NCBI RefSeq assembly: GCF_014695385.1
Contig: NZ_JACJOD010000076.1
Span: 143,042-207,041 of the forward strand
DNA: 64,000 nucleotides
Direction: 5' to 3'
Source: Trichocoleus sp. FACHB-46
GTDB lineage: Bacteria; Cyanobacteriota; Cyanobacteriia; FACHB-46
In this document: in pieces, positions 53,951 to 63,877 of the stretch
How the letters are laid out: every line of letters begins with the position of its first letter
Numbering within the stretch: the stretch's first letter is position 1
The notes under the pieces: generated by a model
Databases searched by the model: none
Told to the model about the DNA's origin: nothing
What the model saw: only the letters and a program-made list of their open reading frames with translations
Made by a program: the position numbers and the translations under genes

Positions 53951-56233
53951 GTGTTGAGCGATCGCGTTTATCCTATGTGGACAATCCTGAAGCAGTTTAT
54001 TTGGCGATGGCGTGGAGTTCTGGTAACTGCTCCCAGCATTGCTGGAGGATTGCTGATTTTGCGATTTGCTGGAGCACTTCAGTTGCTGGAGCTAGCAGCA
54101 CTTGACCAAATGTTCCGCCTGCGTCACTTTGAACCAGCTGATCCCCGGATTGTCCTTGTTACCGTAGATGAGTCAGACATCAAGCAACTCGGGCGGTGGC
54201 CCATGTCTGATGCGGTGCTGGCTCAGTTAATTTTATCCATCAAACAACAGCAGCCGAGAGTCATTGGTCTGGATATCTTTCGAGATCTACCTGTAGAACC
54301 GGGTCATCAAGACCTGATCAACGTTTTCATCTCTACCCCTAATCTCATTGGGATTGAGAAAGTGATTCAAACGGCTCAGGGTGAGGTGATTCAAGCACCT
54401 CCAGCCTTAAAGCGGCGGGATCAGGTCAGCGCCATTGATCTTCTCTTAGATATCGATGGCACAATTCGTCGCAGTTTGCTGTACTTAAGCAACAAGGACG
54501 GGCGAGCAATTGCCACCTTAGGAGCACAACTAGCCTTTGTGTATCTCAGAGGTGAAGGTATCGAGCTAGAAACGATCGACTCCAGTCAAGGTCAGTTCCG
54601 ATTAGGCCGAGCCGCATTCACTTCTTTGCGGTCTAACGATGGGGGTTATGTGGGCGTTGATGCGGGTGGATATCAAATTCTGTCAAACTTTCCCAAATTC
54701 CTAAACGATTTCCATACTATCTCCATGACAGATGTGTTGCGGGGTCGCATACCCAAAAACTTAATGCGCGATCGCATTGTTTTAATTGGATTAACGGCAG
54801 AGAGCATTGAAGACAAATTTTTCATCTCTTACACCACGGATTTAATTGCAGCACCCCCTGGTGTCGCAGTTCACGCTTTATTAACGAGTCAATTGCTCAG
54901 TGCGGCTTTAGAGGGTCGTCCTCTATTGAGCGTCTGGCCGGAACCGCTGGAATGGCTATGGATCATATTTTGGTCCGCGATCGGAGCCGTCATTGGACGG
55001 ATATCTCGATCGCCCCGCCAAACCGCATTTAGAGTTGTTTTATTGGGAATCGTGCTTTTAGGCAGTGCATACGGACTGTTTCTCGCGGGTTGGTGGATTA
55101 TTATCATTCCCCCTCTGCTAGCTCTCGCGGCGTCTGCCATTACCAGCAGCAGCTACCTACTGTGGGACAATCTGAAGGAGTATGCCCGCACCCTAGAGCA
55201 AAGGGTGGAAGAGCGGACTCTCAAACTAGAGCAAGAAATTGCGGAACGAAAACAGGCAGAAGCGACCCTAAGTCAACAAAAACAACTCTTACAAGCGATC
55301 GTAGAGCATATTCCTGTCATGATTACACTCTACGATGCAGAAGGAGAAATCGAATTTGTCAATCATCAGTTTGAGCAAACTTTAGGATGGTCAACCGCAG
55401 ATCTGCACCATATTGACCTAATTGCTGAATGTTGTTTCAATTCGGAACAGCAGCAGATTCTAGACCATATGTTAGCCGCAACTGGCACTTGGTCAGACCT
55501 CAAAATCAGAACCAAAGACGAGCGTGTGGTCAACACCGCGTGGGCAAATATTCGGCTTCCCAACGGCATGAATGTTGGTATTGGGCAAGACATTAGCGAT
55601 CGCAAACGAGCTGAAGCAGCCTCCATTTTAGAAGAACGCAACCGGATGGCTAGAGAAATTCACGATACGCTAGCGCAGGCGTTTACAGGCATTCTGCTGC
55701 ATGTTGGAGCGGCAACCGAAATCATGACCAGAAAAGCAGAGGCTGCACAAGCACATCTGGAAACTGTGGATGAATTAGCTCGCACTGGGCTGGCTGAAGC
55801 CCGCCGATCAGTCGCGGCGCTACGACCCAAACTCTTAGAAGAGGGAGATTTATTTAGTGCCCTCAAACATCTAGTCAATCAAATGAAATCTTCTACGAAG
55901 ACTCAAATCACCTGTCAAATCATGGGTGGAGTCTATGCTTTACCACCTGATGTGGAAAATAATCTCTTACGCATTGGCCAAGAAGCCTTAACCAACGCGA
56001 TTAAATATGCCCAAGCCACTGAAATTTGGGTTGAGTTAGTGTACGAGGAGACGCAATGCCTGTTACGAGTTAAAGATGATGGACAGGGCTTTGAAGTGGA
56101 TCAAGTATATCTAACGAAGGGATTTGGTTTACTGGGGATGAGTGAGCGGGTTGATCAGATTGGCGCTGAATTAATCATCCACAGTCAGCCTGCTCAGGGC
56201 ACGGAAATCATTGTGGTGGTGAATCGAGAGTAG
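53951..56233 (+). CDS. CHASE2-PAS sensor histidine kinase
   Basis: The GTG at 53951 gives 760 residues; an ATG eight codons in (53975) is a reasonable alternative. Neither has a clear ribosome site, which fits coupling to DUF928 just upstream. TM1 is near 22-40. A periplasmic CHASE2 sensor (~45-310) contains VTVDESDIKQLGRWPMSD. Three membrane segments lie near 325-400, then a coiled coil and PAS (~440-555). HisKA_3 has His571 in REIHDTLAQAF, and HATPase ends the protein. The kinase core is ~80% identical to that of the giant hybrid kinase. The adjacent regulator gene is reduced to a relic, so it probably signals through a regulator elsewhere. Confidence 0.95.
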   Translation: MLSDRVYPMWTILKQFIWRWRGVLVTAPSIAGGLLILRFAGALQLLELAALDQMFRLRHFEPADPRIVLVTVDESDIKQLGRWPMSDAVLAQLILSIKQQQPRVIGLDIFRDLPVEPGHQDLINVFISTPNLIGIEKVIQTAQGEVIQAPPALKRRDQVSAIDLLLDIDGTIRRSLLYLSNKDGRAIATLGAQLAFVYLRGEGIELETIDSSQGQFRLGRAAFTSLRSNDGGYVGVDAGGYQILSNFPKFLNDFHTISMTDVLRGRIPKNLMRDRIVLIGLTAESIEDKFFISYTTDLIAAPPGVAVHALLTSQLLSAALEGRPLLSVWPEPLEWLWIIFWSAIGAVIGRISRSPRQTAFRVVLLGIVLLGSAYGLFLAGWWIIIIPPLLALAASAITSSSYLLWDNLKEYARTLEQRVEERTLKLEQEIAERKQAEATLSQQKQLLQAIVEHIPVMITLYDAEGEIEFVNHQFEQTLGWSTADLHHIDLIAECCFNSEQQQILDHMLAATGTWSDLKIRTKDERVVNTAWANIRLPNGMNVGIGQDISDRKRAEAASILEERNRMAREIHDTLAQAFTGILLHVGAATEIMTRKAEAAQAHLETVDELARTGLAEARRSVAALRPKLLEEGDLFSALKHLVNQMKSSTKTQITCQIMGGVYALPPDVENNLLRIGQEALTNAIKYAQATEIWVELVYEETQCLLRVKDDGQGFEVDQVYLTKGFGLLGMSERVDQIGAELIIHSQPAQGTEIIVVVNRE

Positions 56234-56237
56234 GTCC

Positions 56238-56292
56238 ATGAGACAATCAGCAGGAAATTCCGTTGTTCCGTCAAGCGCAACCAGAAACTCTA
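56238..56292 (+). pseudogene. Residual fragment of a NarL-type regulator gene
   Basis: Five bases after the CHASE2 kinase stop, ATGAGACAATCAGCAG matches the start of the regulator at 42289. It is joined directly to TTGTTCCGTCAAGCGCAACC, which matches bases ~42427-42446 of that gene. Nothing of the phospho-acceptor or DNA-binding part remains. Confidence 0.85.
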
Positions 56293-56294
56293 AC

Positions 56295-58097
56295 TCAAAA
56301 TGGGTTATACAGGATGGAGAAGTAAAGTCCATTTTCTTGCAATGTTTCCTTGCTCGCATCAACCGAGACCAAAGGCATTCCCCAATCTAATCGAGCGGTG
56401 AGGCGATCGCCCATTTGCCAGCGTAGTCCCAAGCCAACTGATGCCAGCGTATTAGGGTCAGCTTCTTCGCGATCGCCCCGATTCCAAGCTGTGCCAAAGT
56501 CAACAAAGGGAGTCAGTTGTAAGACGCTATCCCACCGACGAATCCGAGCAACAGGTAAGCGTACCTCCGCAGAGGCAAACAACCCATTGTCGGCGAGCAA
56601 CAAATCTTGTCGATAGCCACGTACCGTTTCTAGCCCACCTAAACCGATCTGCTCTAGTGGTACCAGGGATTGAGCAGCCAGTTGCACATCTGTTCGCAGT
56701 AACAACAATGTGTCTGGAGCCAGCAACCTGACCCACTGCCCTTGTCCTCGCCATGAGAAAAAACGGCTATCTGGTCCGGTGTCGCTAAGGGTGGCATCTA
56801 GAGCATCCAGACCCAAACTAAATTGAGAGCGAGCCGCAAACACTTCTCGGTTACTGCGTCGCGTCCACTCCTGAAAAAAACGTAAGGCGGAGATGTGGGT
56901 TTTGCCTTGCTCATCCGCTCCTAAGGCAGGAAACGGAATATCTCCACCCAGTAACGAAGCTTGACTCTCGCGCCGACTGGCAGTGAGGCCAATGGCGAAT
57001 TCTTCGCGAGGGGTTTCGACAAGCGGTTGGCGCAGGTTCAGTTCGTAATAGCGAGAGTTGGCATCAATATCGAGCTGGTCAAACGGCTCTTCTATCACCT
57101 GGCTTGCCGAGGTGCCGTAAGCCAAATTTAGGGTGCCATTGTGAGCATTCAGGGGTAAGGTGTAGCTGGCATCGAGGGAGTTGCTGCCAGCCGTATTGGT
57201 GTAAGCAGCACTGAAACTGTCTCCTAGCCCTAGTAAGTTAGCTTCACTGAGTTGTAAGCGACGACGAAACGTCCCCACGCTGGGCGATCGCCCATTATCC
57301 AGTGTTATCTGTGTATTAAAAGTCTCTGCCTCGGTGACTCGAACCTCTAACAAATTTTCGCCAGGTCTGGTTCCCGCAGATAATTCAGCTGAGAGGCTCT
57401 CGATCAGGGGATTGATTTGTAGCAGTTGCAAAGCTTCGAGCAAGCGATCGCGGTTCAGTGGCTGTTGGGTAGCGATCGCCAATCGATTCTGCACATAGGT
57501 TGGCTTTAACCGTCGCGTTCCGGTGATTATAATCTCTTCTAGCGTTCCTTCTACGATTTGAATCGTGACCACGCCATTGCGTAATTGCTGCGGTGGAATG
57601 TAGGCCCCCGAAGTGATGTAACCGCGTTCTACATATAGCTGGGTTAGGGCCGAACGCGCCTGAAATAATTCTGCGAGGGAAATGGGGCGCTGAGTAAATG
57701 CTTGAGTTACCGCTGCTAATTCTGCGGGACTGAAAACAGTACTACCCACCACTTCAAACCGCTCTACAGTTATGGTAGCAGGCACGTTATCTGGTAAGGG
57801 TTGTGGTTGCGTGACGTCAGGACTAGAAGCCGGGGGTCGCAGCAACTCTTCTGGCGGTGGTAAGACAGGAGAAGGCTGAGGTGTTTCTGGGGTAGGAATA
57901 TTGCGGGATGGAGGTTCTAAGATATCCGGTGGTGGGAAAGAAGCTTGGCTAAGAACCAGTTGTGAAGCAAAAGTTGGATTTTTATCTACAGTTTGGGCTG
58001 GCAACGGATTGGCTGTAGTGCTACTAATCAATAGCATCAAACCCAAATGCCACAAATCTTTTCTCAAATGAGGATAAAGTGCAATTCTTGTGAACAC
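56295..58097 (-). CDS. TpsB outer-membrane transporter (ShlB/FhaC/HecB family)
   Basis: The protein has 600 residues. A signal peptide (~1-35) and a Pro-rich linker (~50-100) precede two POTRA domains (~105-260). The first opens ITVERFEVVGSTVFS. The 16-strand beta-barrel follows, with the VRGY motif near residue 490 (ETVRGYRQD) and a terminal Phe typical of outer-membrane barrels. It secretes a TpsA exoprotein; the TPS-domain protein at 47689-50253 is the only candidate in the window. It converges on the CHASE2 kinase gene, so it closes the cassette from the opposite strand. The stop lies within 3 bp of the regulator relic. Confidence 0.95.
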   Translation of the reverse strand: MFTRIALYPHLRKDLWHLGLMLLISSTTANPLPAQTVDKNPTFASQLVLSQASFPPPDILEPPSRNIPTPETPQPSPVLPPPEELLRPPASSPDVTQPQPLPDNVPATITVERFEVVGSTVFSPAELAAVTQAFTQRPISLAELFQARSALTQLYVERGYITSGAYIPPQQLRNGVVTIQIVEGTLEEIIITGTRRLKPTYVQNRLAIATQQPLNRDRLLEALQLLQINPLIESLSAELSAGTRPGENLLEVRVTEAETFNTQITLDNGRSPSVGTFRRRLQLSEANLLGLGDSFSAAYTNTAGSNSLDASYTLPLNAHNGTLNLAYGTSASQVIEEPFDQLDIDANSRYYELNLRQPLVETPREEFAIGLTASRRESQASLLGGDIPFPALGADEQGKTHISALRFFQEWTRRSNREVFAARSQFSLGLDALDATLSDTGPDSRFFSWRGQGQWVRLLAPDTLLLLRTDVQLAAQSLVPLEQIGLGGLETVRGYRQDLLLADNGLFASAEVRLPVARIRRWDSVLQLTPFVDFGTAWNRGDREEADPNTLASVGLGLRWQMGDRLTARLDWGMPLVSVDASKETLQENGLYFSILYNPF

Positions 58098-58356
58098 TAC
58101 AAGCCAGAGCTCGATCCTATAAAATATAGCCCCTGCCTCGCATCAACTAATTTTCGCCTTCGCGTCAATTATATGTAGAACGAGCAGAGCCTAGCCTACA
58201 AGAAGTAATTCTACAGCAGACTAATCTAAAGGGCGCGAGGCTATAGGGTAGTAGGACTTGAAGAAACTAAACATTTATCATGCGTTGATAACATTCATTG
58301 ATGGCAGTGGAAACGGTGCCTCTTTTTCACCCGTTAACCCCAAGTCTGGCAAAGAA

Positions 58357-58866
58357 CTATCCTTTCCAAGGAAGCGGGGCTCGATAAGGATTTTCATGCA
58401 TATCTAACACTTCCCAGGTTCGAGGATTTACCTGCCCTGTTACTGGAACTTTGTACCGCTGCTGCAAATCCCTCACCGCAGATTCCGTAATGGGACCAAA
58501 CACTCCATCCACCACGGCACCACTCGGATTTCTTAATCTGACTCCTGCGGCTCCTAAAAAGCCATTGTCTGAGAGAACTTGCTGCAACAGTTGAACGCTT
58601 CTGCCGCGATCGCCACGTCGCAGGGTAGGTAATGTGAGATCAGTATAGGCGGTGGCGATCAAAACTGGACGCCTTGGTTGTGAAGATACAGGTGCGATCT
58701 GCGTTTTGTCTAGAGGCAAGGCTTCACTCAGGCAGCAGGGTTGCGAGATCGCTTTACCAGACAGTGAAACTCCCAGCAGTTCTGCTGCTAAGGCTGTTGG
58801 CAAAAATACGTTGGATAGCACAAAAGTGATTTGAGGAATTGAGTTTTGAACTGTGATAGATCTCAT
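58357..58866 (-). CDS. Peptidoglycan-binding domain protein
   Basis: The protein has 169 residues. The N-terminus has a moderately hydrophobic stretch (~8-28) that may be a signal peptide. One PG_binding_1 domain spans ~80-155, with the pattern LRRGDRGRSVQLLQQVLSDN, DGVFGPITESAV and VTGQVNPRTW. Two adjacent Cys (CCLSEA) lie in the linker. No catalytic domain is present. It should bind cell wall peptidoglycan and may be an adaptor. The gene stands alone between TpsB and the GMC oxidoreductase. Confidence 0.88.
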   Translation of the reverse strand: MRSITVQNSIPQITFVLSNVFLPTALAAELLGVSLSGKAISQPCCLSEALPLDKTQIAPVSSQPRRPVLIATAYTDLTLPTLRRGDRGRSVQLLQQVLSDNGFLGAAGVRLRNPSGAVVDGVFGPITESAVRDLQQRYKVPVTGQVNPRTWEVLDMHENPYRAPLPWKG

Positions 58867-58930
58867 GATGCATTGCCTAATTTACACATTCAAAGGAGAT
58901 GATTAATAGGGCTGTATCGGTGCGATCGCG

Positions 58931-60514
58931 TTAGTTTGCGATCGCCTTTGGTGCTGTGCTCTGCGCAATCAATGAAGGAGCTTGCTGTGAAGCACAACCT
59001 GCGGCTTTAATTAAATCGGCGGCTTTTTCGCCAATCATGATCGTCGGTGCGTTCGTATTGCCTGTGGTGATCCTTGGCATGATCGAGGCATCCACAACCC
59101 GCAACCCCTCAATTCCATGTACGCGGAGTTCAGGATCTACCACTGCCATTGGGTCAGTGCCCATTTTGCAAGTGCCCACCGGATGCCACACGGTACTGCA
59201 AGTTTCCCGGACGTAAGCAACGAGGGCTGCATCACTTTGCTTCTCGGCACCCGGAGCAATTTCCTTTCCGCGAAACTCATCCAAAGCGCTGGCACCGAAC
59301 AAGTTACGAAGTAATTTAATCCCGACCACGAGCTTTTGCACATCCGCTTCACTTTGGAGAAAGTTCATTTGAATCATCGGGGCGTCTTTAGGGTCGGAGG
59401 AGCGCAAACTGACACTGCCAATGTTTTGGGGATGAGTCAAACAAACAAAACTGGTGAATCCTAAACCAGAGTGGGCATAACCGGGCGGTGCCAACACAAC
59501 GGGACCGAAGAGAAACTGTAAATCTGGCGCAGCATCCAGATTCCTCTCAGTATGCAAAAATAAGCCCGCTTCAGCCACACTACTGGTGCTTGCCAGATGT
59601 AGATCCTGAGTTGCTTCATGTGCCACAGCCACCACAGGGTGGTCTTGGAGGTTTTGCCCCACACCCGGTAAATTAGCCACTACCGGAATTCCCAAAGCTT
59701 TGAGGTGTTCTGCATCGCCAATGCCGGAAAGCAGCAGCAGCTTGGGCGAATCGAACGTGCCAGCACTTAAAATCACCTCCTGGTTGACTCCGACCTGGTG
59801 CAGCGTGCCTTCGTGCAGGTATTCCACCCCAACGGTACGGGTATCCTCAAACAACAAGCGAGTCACCAACGCTCCTGTCGTTACAGTTAAATTGGAACGC
59901 TGGAGAATGGGCACAAGGAAGGCAGCAGCAGCACTGTGGCGCTTACCATCCTTGATGGTCAACTGGTAGAGTCCCGCGCCCTCTTGCTGCATTCCATTAG
60001 GATCGGAATTGTGGTCATATCCTACTGCTACTGCTGCGTCTACAAAGCGTTGGGATACCACAGCAGGCGCAATCGGATCGGTGACGCTCAACTCTCCATC
60101 AATCCCGTGAAATTCGGATGCGCCTCGCTGCTGGTGCTCCGATTTCTTGAAGTATGGCAGGACATCTTGGTAACTCCAACCGGGATTCCCCAATGACTGC
60201 CAGTGGTCATAATCGTGAGGATTGCCTCGCAGATAAATCATGATATTAATCGAACTGCTGCCGCCCAAAACTTTCCCACGAGGACAAAAGATTTTGCGGT
60301 CATTCAGGTAGGGTTCGGGTTCAGAGAAATATGCCCAGTCCACCTCAGAGCCTTGTAGACTGAGGCATTGCGCCGGGATGTGAATTTCTGGTTTTATATC
60401 TGGGTTACCCGCTTCAAGTAACAACACGGTTGTGTCACTGTCTTCGGTGAGGCGGTTGGCGACTACACAGCCTGCCGAACCTGCACCAATCACAATGTAG
60501 TCATACTGGGTCAT
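58931..60514 (-). CDS. GMC-family FAD oxidoreductase (choline dehydrogenase-like)
   Basis: The protein has 527 residues. The FAD motif is [13 protein letters not shown] at ~9-21, followed by GMC signature 1 ([19 protein letters not shown]) and signature 2 ([17 protein letters not shown]). The catalytic His is in [11 protein letters not shown], and the Asn/His pair position is in [13 protein letters not shown]. Such enzymes oxidise alcohols to aldehydes or acids. The alcohol substrate is unknown. It lies 29 bp after the hydrolase gene on the same strand, so the two form an operon, possibly releasing and then oxidising an alcohol. Confidence 0.95.
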   Translation of the reverse strand: MTQYDYIVIGAGSAGCVVANRLTEDSDTTVLLLEAGNPDIKPEIHIPAQCLSLQGSEVDWAYFSEPEPYLNDRKIFCPRGKVLGGSSSINIMIYLRGNPHDYDHWQSLGNPGWSYQDVLPYFKKSEHQQRGASEFHGIDGELSVTDPIAPAVVSQRFVDAAVAVGYDHNSDPNGMQQEGAGLYQLTIKDGKRHSAAAAFLVPILQRSNLTVTTGALVTRLLFEDTRTVGVEYLHEGTLHQVGVNQEVILSAGTFDSPKLLLLSGIGDAEHLKALGIPVVANLPGVGQNLQDHPVVAVAHEATQDLHLASTSSVAEAGLFLHTERNLDAAPDLQFLFGPVVLAPPGYAHSGLGFTSFVCLTHPQNIGSVSLRSSDPKDAPMIQMNFLQSEADVQKLVVGIKLLRNLFGASALDEFRGKEIAPGAEKQSDAALVAYVRETCSTVWHPVGTCKMGTDPMAVVDPELRVHGIEGLRVVDASIMPRITTGNTNAPTIMIGEKAADLIKAAGCASQQAPSLIAQSTAPKAIAN

Positions 60515-60543
60515 GACATCTTCCTCGGTTATTTGTAATGGCT

Positions 60544-61464
60544 TTATGTTTCACAAGCAGGCTTATGTTTTAAATATTTCTTAAACCAGCTCAAGGCAGT
60601 TGTGCTGGCAATCTCAAAGCCTTCTCCTTGGAATCCGTCAAAGTGTCCACCTTTCAGAACTGTGAAAGACTTTGGCTCGATCGCGTCTGCATAGACAGCG
60701 GCGGCCAATTGGGGAGAGGCCAGGAAGTCTTGCTCGCCCACAATCAGACATAGCGGAGTGGGAAAGATGGCCTCAGGGTGAGGCACAGCTTCGTAGTAGA
60801 GACAATGTTCAATCGATTCAAAGGTGAGCCGATTTTCCCATCTACCTTCGCTGGCATCCTTAGCCAATTCAATCCAAGTAAAGGCATCGGGTGTCGCTAG
60901 AAAGGAGGGTTGACCGGGCGGGGCAACCAAGGGGAAGTAGCTCACCTCTCCGGTTTGATACCGTTTGATCCGATCTTCTGCAAGCAACTTTGTGAGTTCA
61001 TGGAGTGCAAGGGGGGAGACCAAACGGCGAGAATTGAGAAATGCATTCACTGTCGGCATTTGGGCTACTACAGCTTTCACGCGCCGATCGAATGCCGCTA
61101 CGTGCAGGACGTGACCACCGCTATACGAGAAGCCCCAAAGACCAATACGTTCAGGGTCGACTTCGCTTTGAAGCTGAGTCCAGGTAATAGCATTGCGGTA
61201 GTCTTCATGCTGCTCGGTCGGGAGCATTTGACCCCGAGGCTCTCCCTCGCTGGCACCCAGGTATCGATAATCGAACAGCGTGACGGCGAACCCCGCTTTA
61301 GCGAAACGCTCAGCAAACTGCGGCAGTCCCATCTCTTTGGTTAAGCCAATGCCGTGAGCCATGACAATAGCAGGACAGCGATCGCCAGGTGCGACATTAT
61401 CCGGCGTGTAAAAAGTGACGGCACACTTTAACCCTTTACTCTCGAAACTAGTTCTTCTTTCCAT
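60544..61464 (-). CDS. Alpha/beta hydrolase (dienelactone hydrolase/peptidase-like)
   Basis: The protein has 306 residues, no signal peptide. The fold is of the larger hydrolase type with a cap region: [27 protein letters not shown], nucleophile Ser in [12 protein letters not shown], acid in [10 protein letters not shown], and catalytic His in [10 protein letters not shown]. This resembles the YcjY/X-Pro-dipeptidyl-like hydrolases. It precedes the GMC oxidoreductase by 29 bp and follows the cupin gene by 89 bp. Substrate is unknown. Confidence 0.9.
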   Translation of the reverse strand: MERRTSFESKGLKCAVTFYTPDNVAPGDRCPAIVMAHGIGLTKEMGLPQFAERFAKAGFAVTLFDYRYLGASEGEPRGQMLPTEQHEDYRNAITWTQLQSEVDPERIGLWGFSYSGGHVLHVAAFDRRVKAVVAQMPTVNAFLNSRRLVSPLALHELTKLLAEDRIKRYQTGEVSYFPLVAPPGQPSFLATPDAFTWIELAKDASEGRWENRLTFESIEHCLYYEAVPHPEAIFPTPLCLIVGEQDFLASPQLAAAVYADAIEPKSFTVLKGGHFDGFQGEGFEIASTTALSWFKKYLKHKPACET

Positions 61465-61553
61465 AGCTGCTTATCCTCTGATTCATCTGTCATGAAAGCG
61501 ATCGCCCAGCCACCTTGTCACTGATTAGGCAGGGGTGGGTCGCAGTCCTGTGG

Positions 61554-62045
61554 TCATTGCTTGGGAGGCGGAGGAATAATCTCGATGCCGTACTTAGGTG
61601 CAGTAGTGAGGATCTTATCTAAGTCTTTAGCATTCAAAGGTGGGGCAGCCGTAATTTGACTATTCACCGCTTTTCCCACTTCGACAATAAATTTCTCAAA
61701 GCCAGCAGGTGTCACCCAAACCAACATTTTGGCGGGGACAGAGGTTGTATTGGTAAATTGATGCAGCTGGCCTTTGGGTGAATGGAGGAAGGTTCCAGCC
61801 GTTGCCACCAAGGTGCGATCGTCAAGCTGAAATTCAATCTCTCCGTCTTGTACATAGAACGATTCATTTTCTCGGCTGTGCCGATGGGGAGGAGTACCAC
61901 CTTGAGGCGCAACGATAACCTCACAAAGCGCATAGGCTTCCCCGGTCTCTTCACCAATGGCTTTGAAGGTATAGAGGTCTTGACCAAAGTAGTAAGAACG
62001 ACCTTGATCCGATTGAACAAAAAGTCCGTTTTGGTTGATTGTCAT
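61554..62045 (-). CDS. Cupin-domain protein (quercetin dioxygenase-like)
   Basis: The protein has 163 residues, single cupin. The metal-binding motif PPHRHSRENESFYVQDGEIEF contains two His and a Glu, and the third His is in GQLHQFTN. The fold should bind Fe, Mn or Ni and may act as a dioxygenase or isomerase on small phenolics; a sensor role is also possible. Repeat copy D lies 107 bp upstream with the same polarity as in copies B and C. It probably starts the leftward group cupin, hydrolase and GMC oxidoreductase. Confidence 0.9.
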   Translation of the reverse strand: MTINQNGLFVQSDQGRSYYFGQDLYTFKAIGEETGEAYALCEVIVAPQGGTPPHRHSRENESFYVQDGEIEFQLDDRTLVATAGTFLHSPKGQLHQFTNTTSVPAKMLVWVTPAGFEKFIVEVGKAVNSQITAAPPLNAKDLDKILTTAPKYGIEIIPPPPKQ

Positions 62046-62141
62046 TGTCGTCTCCCAGTAGACAAGTTGTTACTAACTGGCTCTTGGAAGATTCCAGCGC
62101 TGACAGCTCTCTTTTTTCCCTCTCAGGTCACTTCTACAACC

Positions 62142-62270
62142 GTTTGTATGGCCTTAATTTAAGGGACTAATCCAACTCTGTCGTCCATTCAGAGTCCATA
62201 CTTGCAGCCACACAACGATCAATCATGAAACAACCTGAAGTATGGGGTTGGCATCCAACTTAAGTTCAGG
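62142..62270 (-). repeat. ~118-bp dispersed repeat, copy D
   Basis: CCTTAATTTAAGG at 62152-62164 faces the cupin gene. CCATACTT (62196-62203) and AAGTATGG (62238-62245) form a perfect 8-bp inner inverted repeat, and AACTTAAGTT lies at 62257-62266. This is the best preserved copy. An IS630-like end follows directly. Confidence 0.87.
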
Positions 62271-62280
62271 TTGACAGCCA

Positions 62281-62643
62281 ACTTACTCCCTTCCCACCCA
62301 AAGATTAGGGAATAAGTGAAAAGATGAAATTGAGCGTTTTTTGCACTTGGTCTGCTGCCAGAAACTGGTTCGAGGCGAAGAATTGATTCAATTGTTGTTC
62401 AATCTGTGCCAGCGTCGTTCCAATTGAAAGCTGATGCAGAAATCGCAAGCGCAGCAAATGAATTACGTATTCAACCAAGTTCAGCTTTGGTGAGTAGGAC
62501 GGCAAATACAAAAACTCAACTTGAATCGAGTCAGTCAGTCCCATTTGTTCTAGATGCACCGCAAGTTGTGCTTGCATCTTTTGCTTATGAGTCGGATTGT
62601 TATCGAGAATAATAGACTTTGTCGGAAATAAAGAGGTCATCAA
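62281..62643 (-). mobile_element. IS630-family transposase, C-terminal relic
   Basis: The 112-residue frame holds the last part of a DDE transposase: IILDNNPTHK with the second catalytic Asp and SPKLNLVEYVIHLLR with the Glu. The first catalytic Asp and the DNA-binding part are missing; a TAG precedes the frame by two codons. The terminal ~50 bp match the IS end at 33880-33935. Confidence 0.85.
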
Positions 62644-62676
62644 AACAAGCTAGGGAAGCGCTTCGAGTGACTGGAG

Positions 62677-63530
62677 TCAGGCACTTTTAAGCTTGCGGTG
62701 GCTCAAGCGAAAATTATGCAAACCACAAGCTGTCTCCATGACAGCATCGGCAAAGTGATTCGTTCGACTCCTCAACGGATGCACCACAATATTGCATTGT
62801 TTGATGCCACCAATCTGATGTTCGATTTCTACTCGTTCTCGAGAGATCTCCCGATTGCGCTGTTTGTCTGCTTCGCTTAATTCCTGCTTGCGGGGTTTCT
62901 TTTGGGGCTGAAAGGTGGTCAGACCCTCTGGCTCATATCCTTGAAAGCCCGTATCCTTCCAAAGCTTGCTGCCGTCTGGAAACTGATACTCTTCCTCATC
63001 ATAAATAGCTTTGTCATGCTTTTTGCCCTTGTAAGTATCACTCAAAAACGCCACTTTGCCTCGACGCTGACTGATGATGTTGTTCTTGACCGTAAATGTC
63101 TTCTTCTTGCTGCTGTAGTATTGCTTGCGCTCGGTTTTGTCTTTGGGGCGGTTGATGCGGCGCTCGGTGCCATCAATGATAAATTCCAGACTCGGGCACT
63201 GTGCTATTACCTCCTCTAATCGATAGGGTTCGCGCTCCGGCGACTGCTTCTCGAACCCGAGAGCTTGATTCAATACTCCACTCAGCTTATAGATCCACTC
63301 ATGCGCTTGAGCTTGACCCATGCCAAATAGGAATCCTTGCACTTCCTGGGTCGGGTACAACCGGAATACATCAAGATGAACAACAACTTGTCGCAGGTCT
63401 GCTTCAACTTGGGACTGCGTCCACCGCCATAGCGCCGTTGCCGATCTCGGTTGATATAGTGCTGTTCCACATACCCTTGCCACGCCTGTTCAAAGGCCAC
63501 TAAAAGCTACTTGAATTCAGCAGCTGTCAA
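62677..63530 (-). pseudogene. IS5-like (DDE_Tnp_4) transposase, broken
   Basis: The C-terminal 230 residues are readable: EFIIDGTERRINRPKDKTER with the first Asp, LWKDTGFQGYEP with the second Asp, and VEIEHQIGGIKQ with the Glu. The N-terminal part (QRRYGGGRSPKLKQTCDKLL) lies in another frame, with a one-base loss at about 63361-63368. An in-frame TAG at 63509-63507 interrupts EFK-LLVAFEQAW. No start codon is left upstream. The element is inactive unless a frameshift and stop suppression are used. Confidence 0.88.
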
Positions 63531-63590
63531 CCCAGCCAAGCTTTGTAGTACTCGGGGTTTGCGTTGAACTTTGGCGTAGAACCTGGTTGA

Positions 63591-63860
63591 CTAACAAAAC
63601 TCAAGAACCAAAACTGTAAGATTTGGTAGTGCAATTTTGTAAAAGATGTAGAAAAACAGGTTGTCACGATCTTGAGACAACTTGGTTCTGATCATTTCGT
63701 TGTAATGATGGATAAAGTTCCAGATGGCTCCAACATGATTGTCGAGCTTTTTGGAGAAGGACAATGTTTTCCTCACTAGGCGAGAGATTCGTTGGCGTAA
63801 CGTGTTGTTGAACCGCTCAATATAGCTCGTCAACCCTGTCTTCTTACCAACGGCTCGGTG
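63591..63860 (-). pseudogene. IS1-family transposase, C-terminal fragment
   Basis: The frame carries HRAVGKKTGLTSYIERFNNT, then LRQRISRLVRKTLSFSKKLD and GAIWNFIHHYNE, which match the end of cyanobacterial IS1-type transposases. The N-terminal zinc-ribbon and the DDE core are absent. Sequence further upstream in the same frame does not look like IS1. Confidence 0.82.
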
Positions 63861-63877
63861 CCGCTGGCTCGGTAGTC

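Noticed and set aside
58150..58245. Short frame ending QQTNLKGARL, resembling a pentapeptide repeat
   Set aside because: About 31 codons, with no start signal and only one repeat-like unit; too little to call a gene or relic.
63350..63370. Programmed frameshift in the IS5-like transposase
   Set aside because: No slippery run is present at the junction and an extra in-frame TAG lies upstream, so decay is the simpler explanation.
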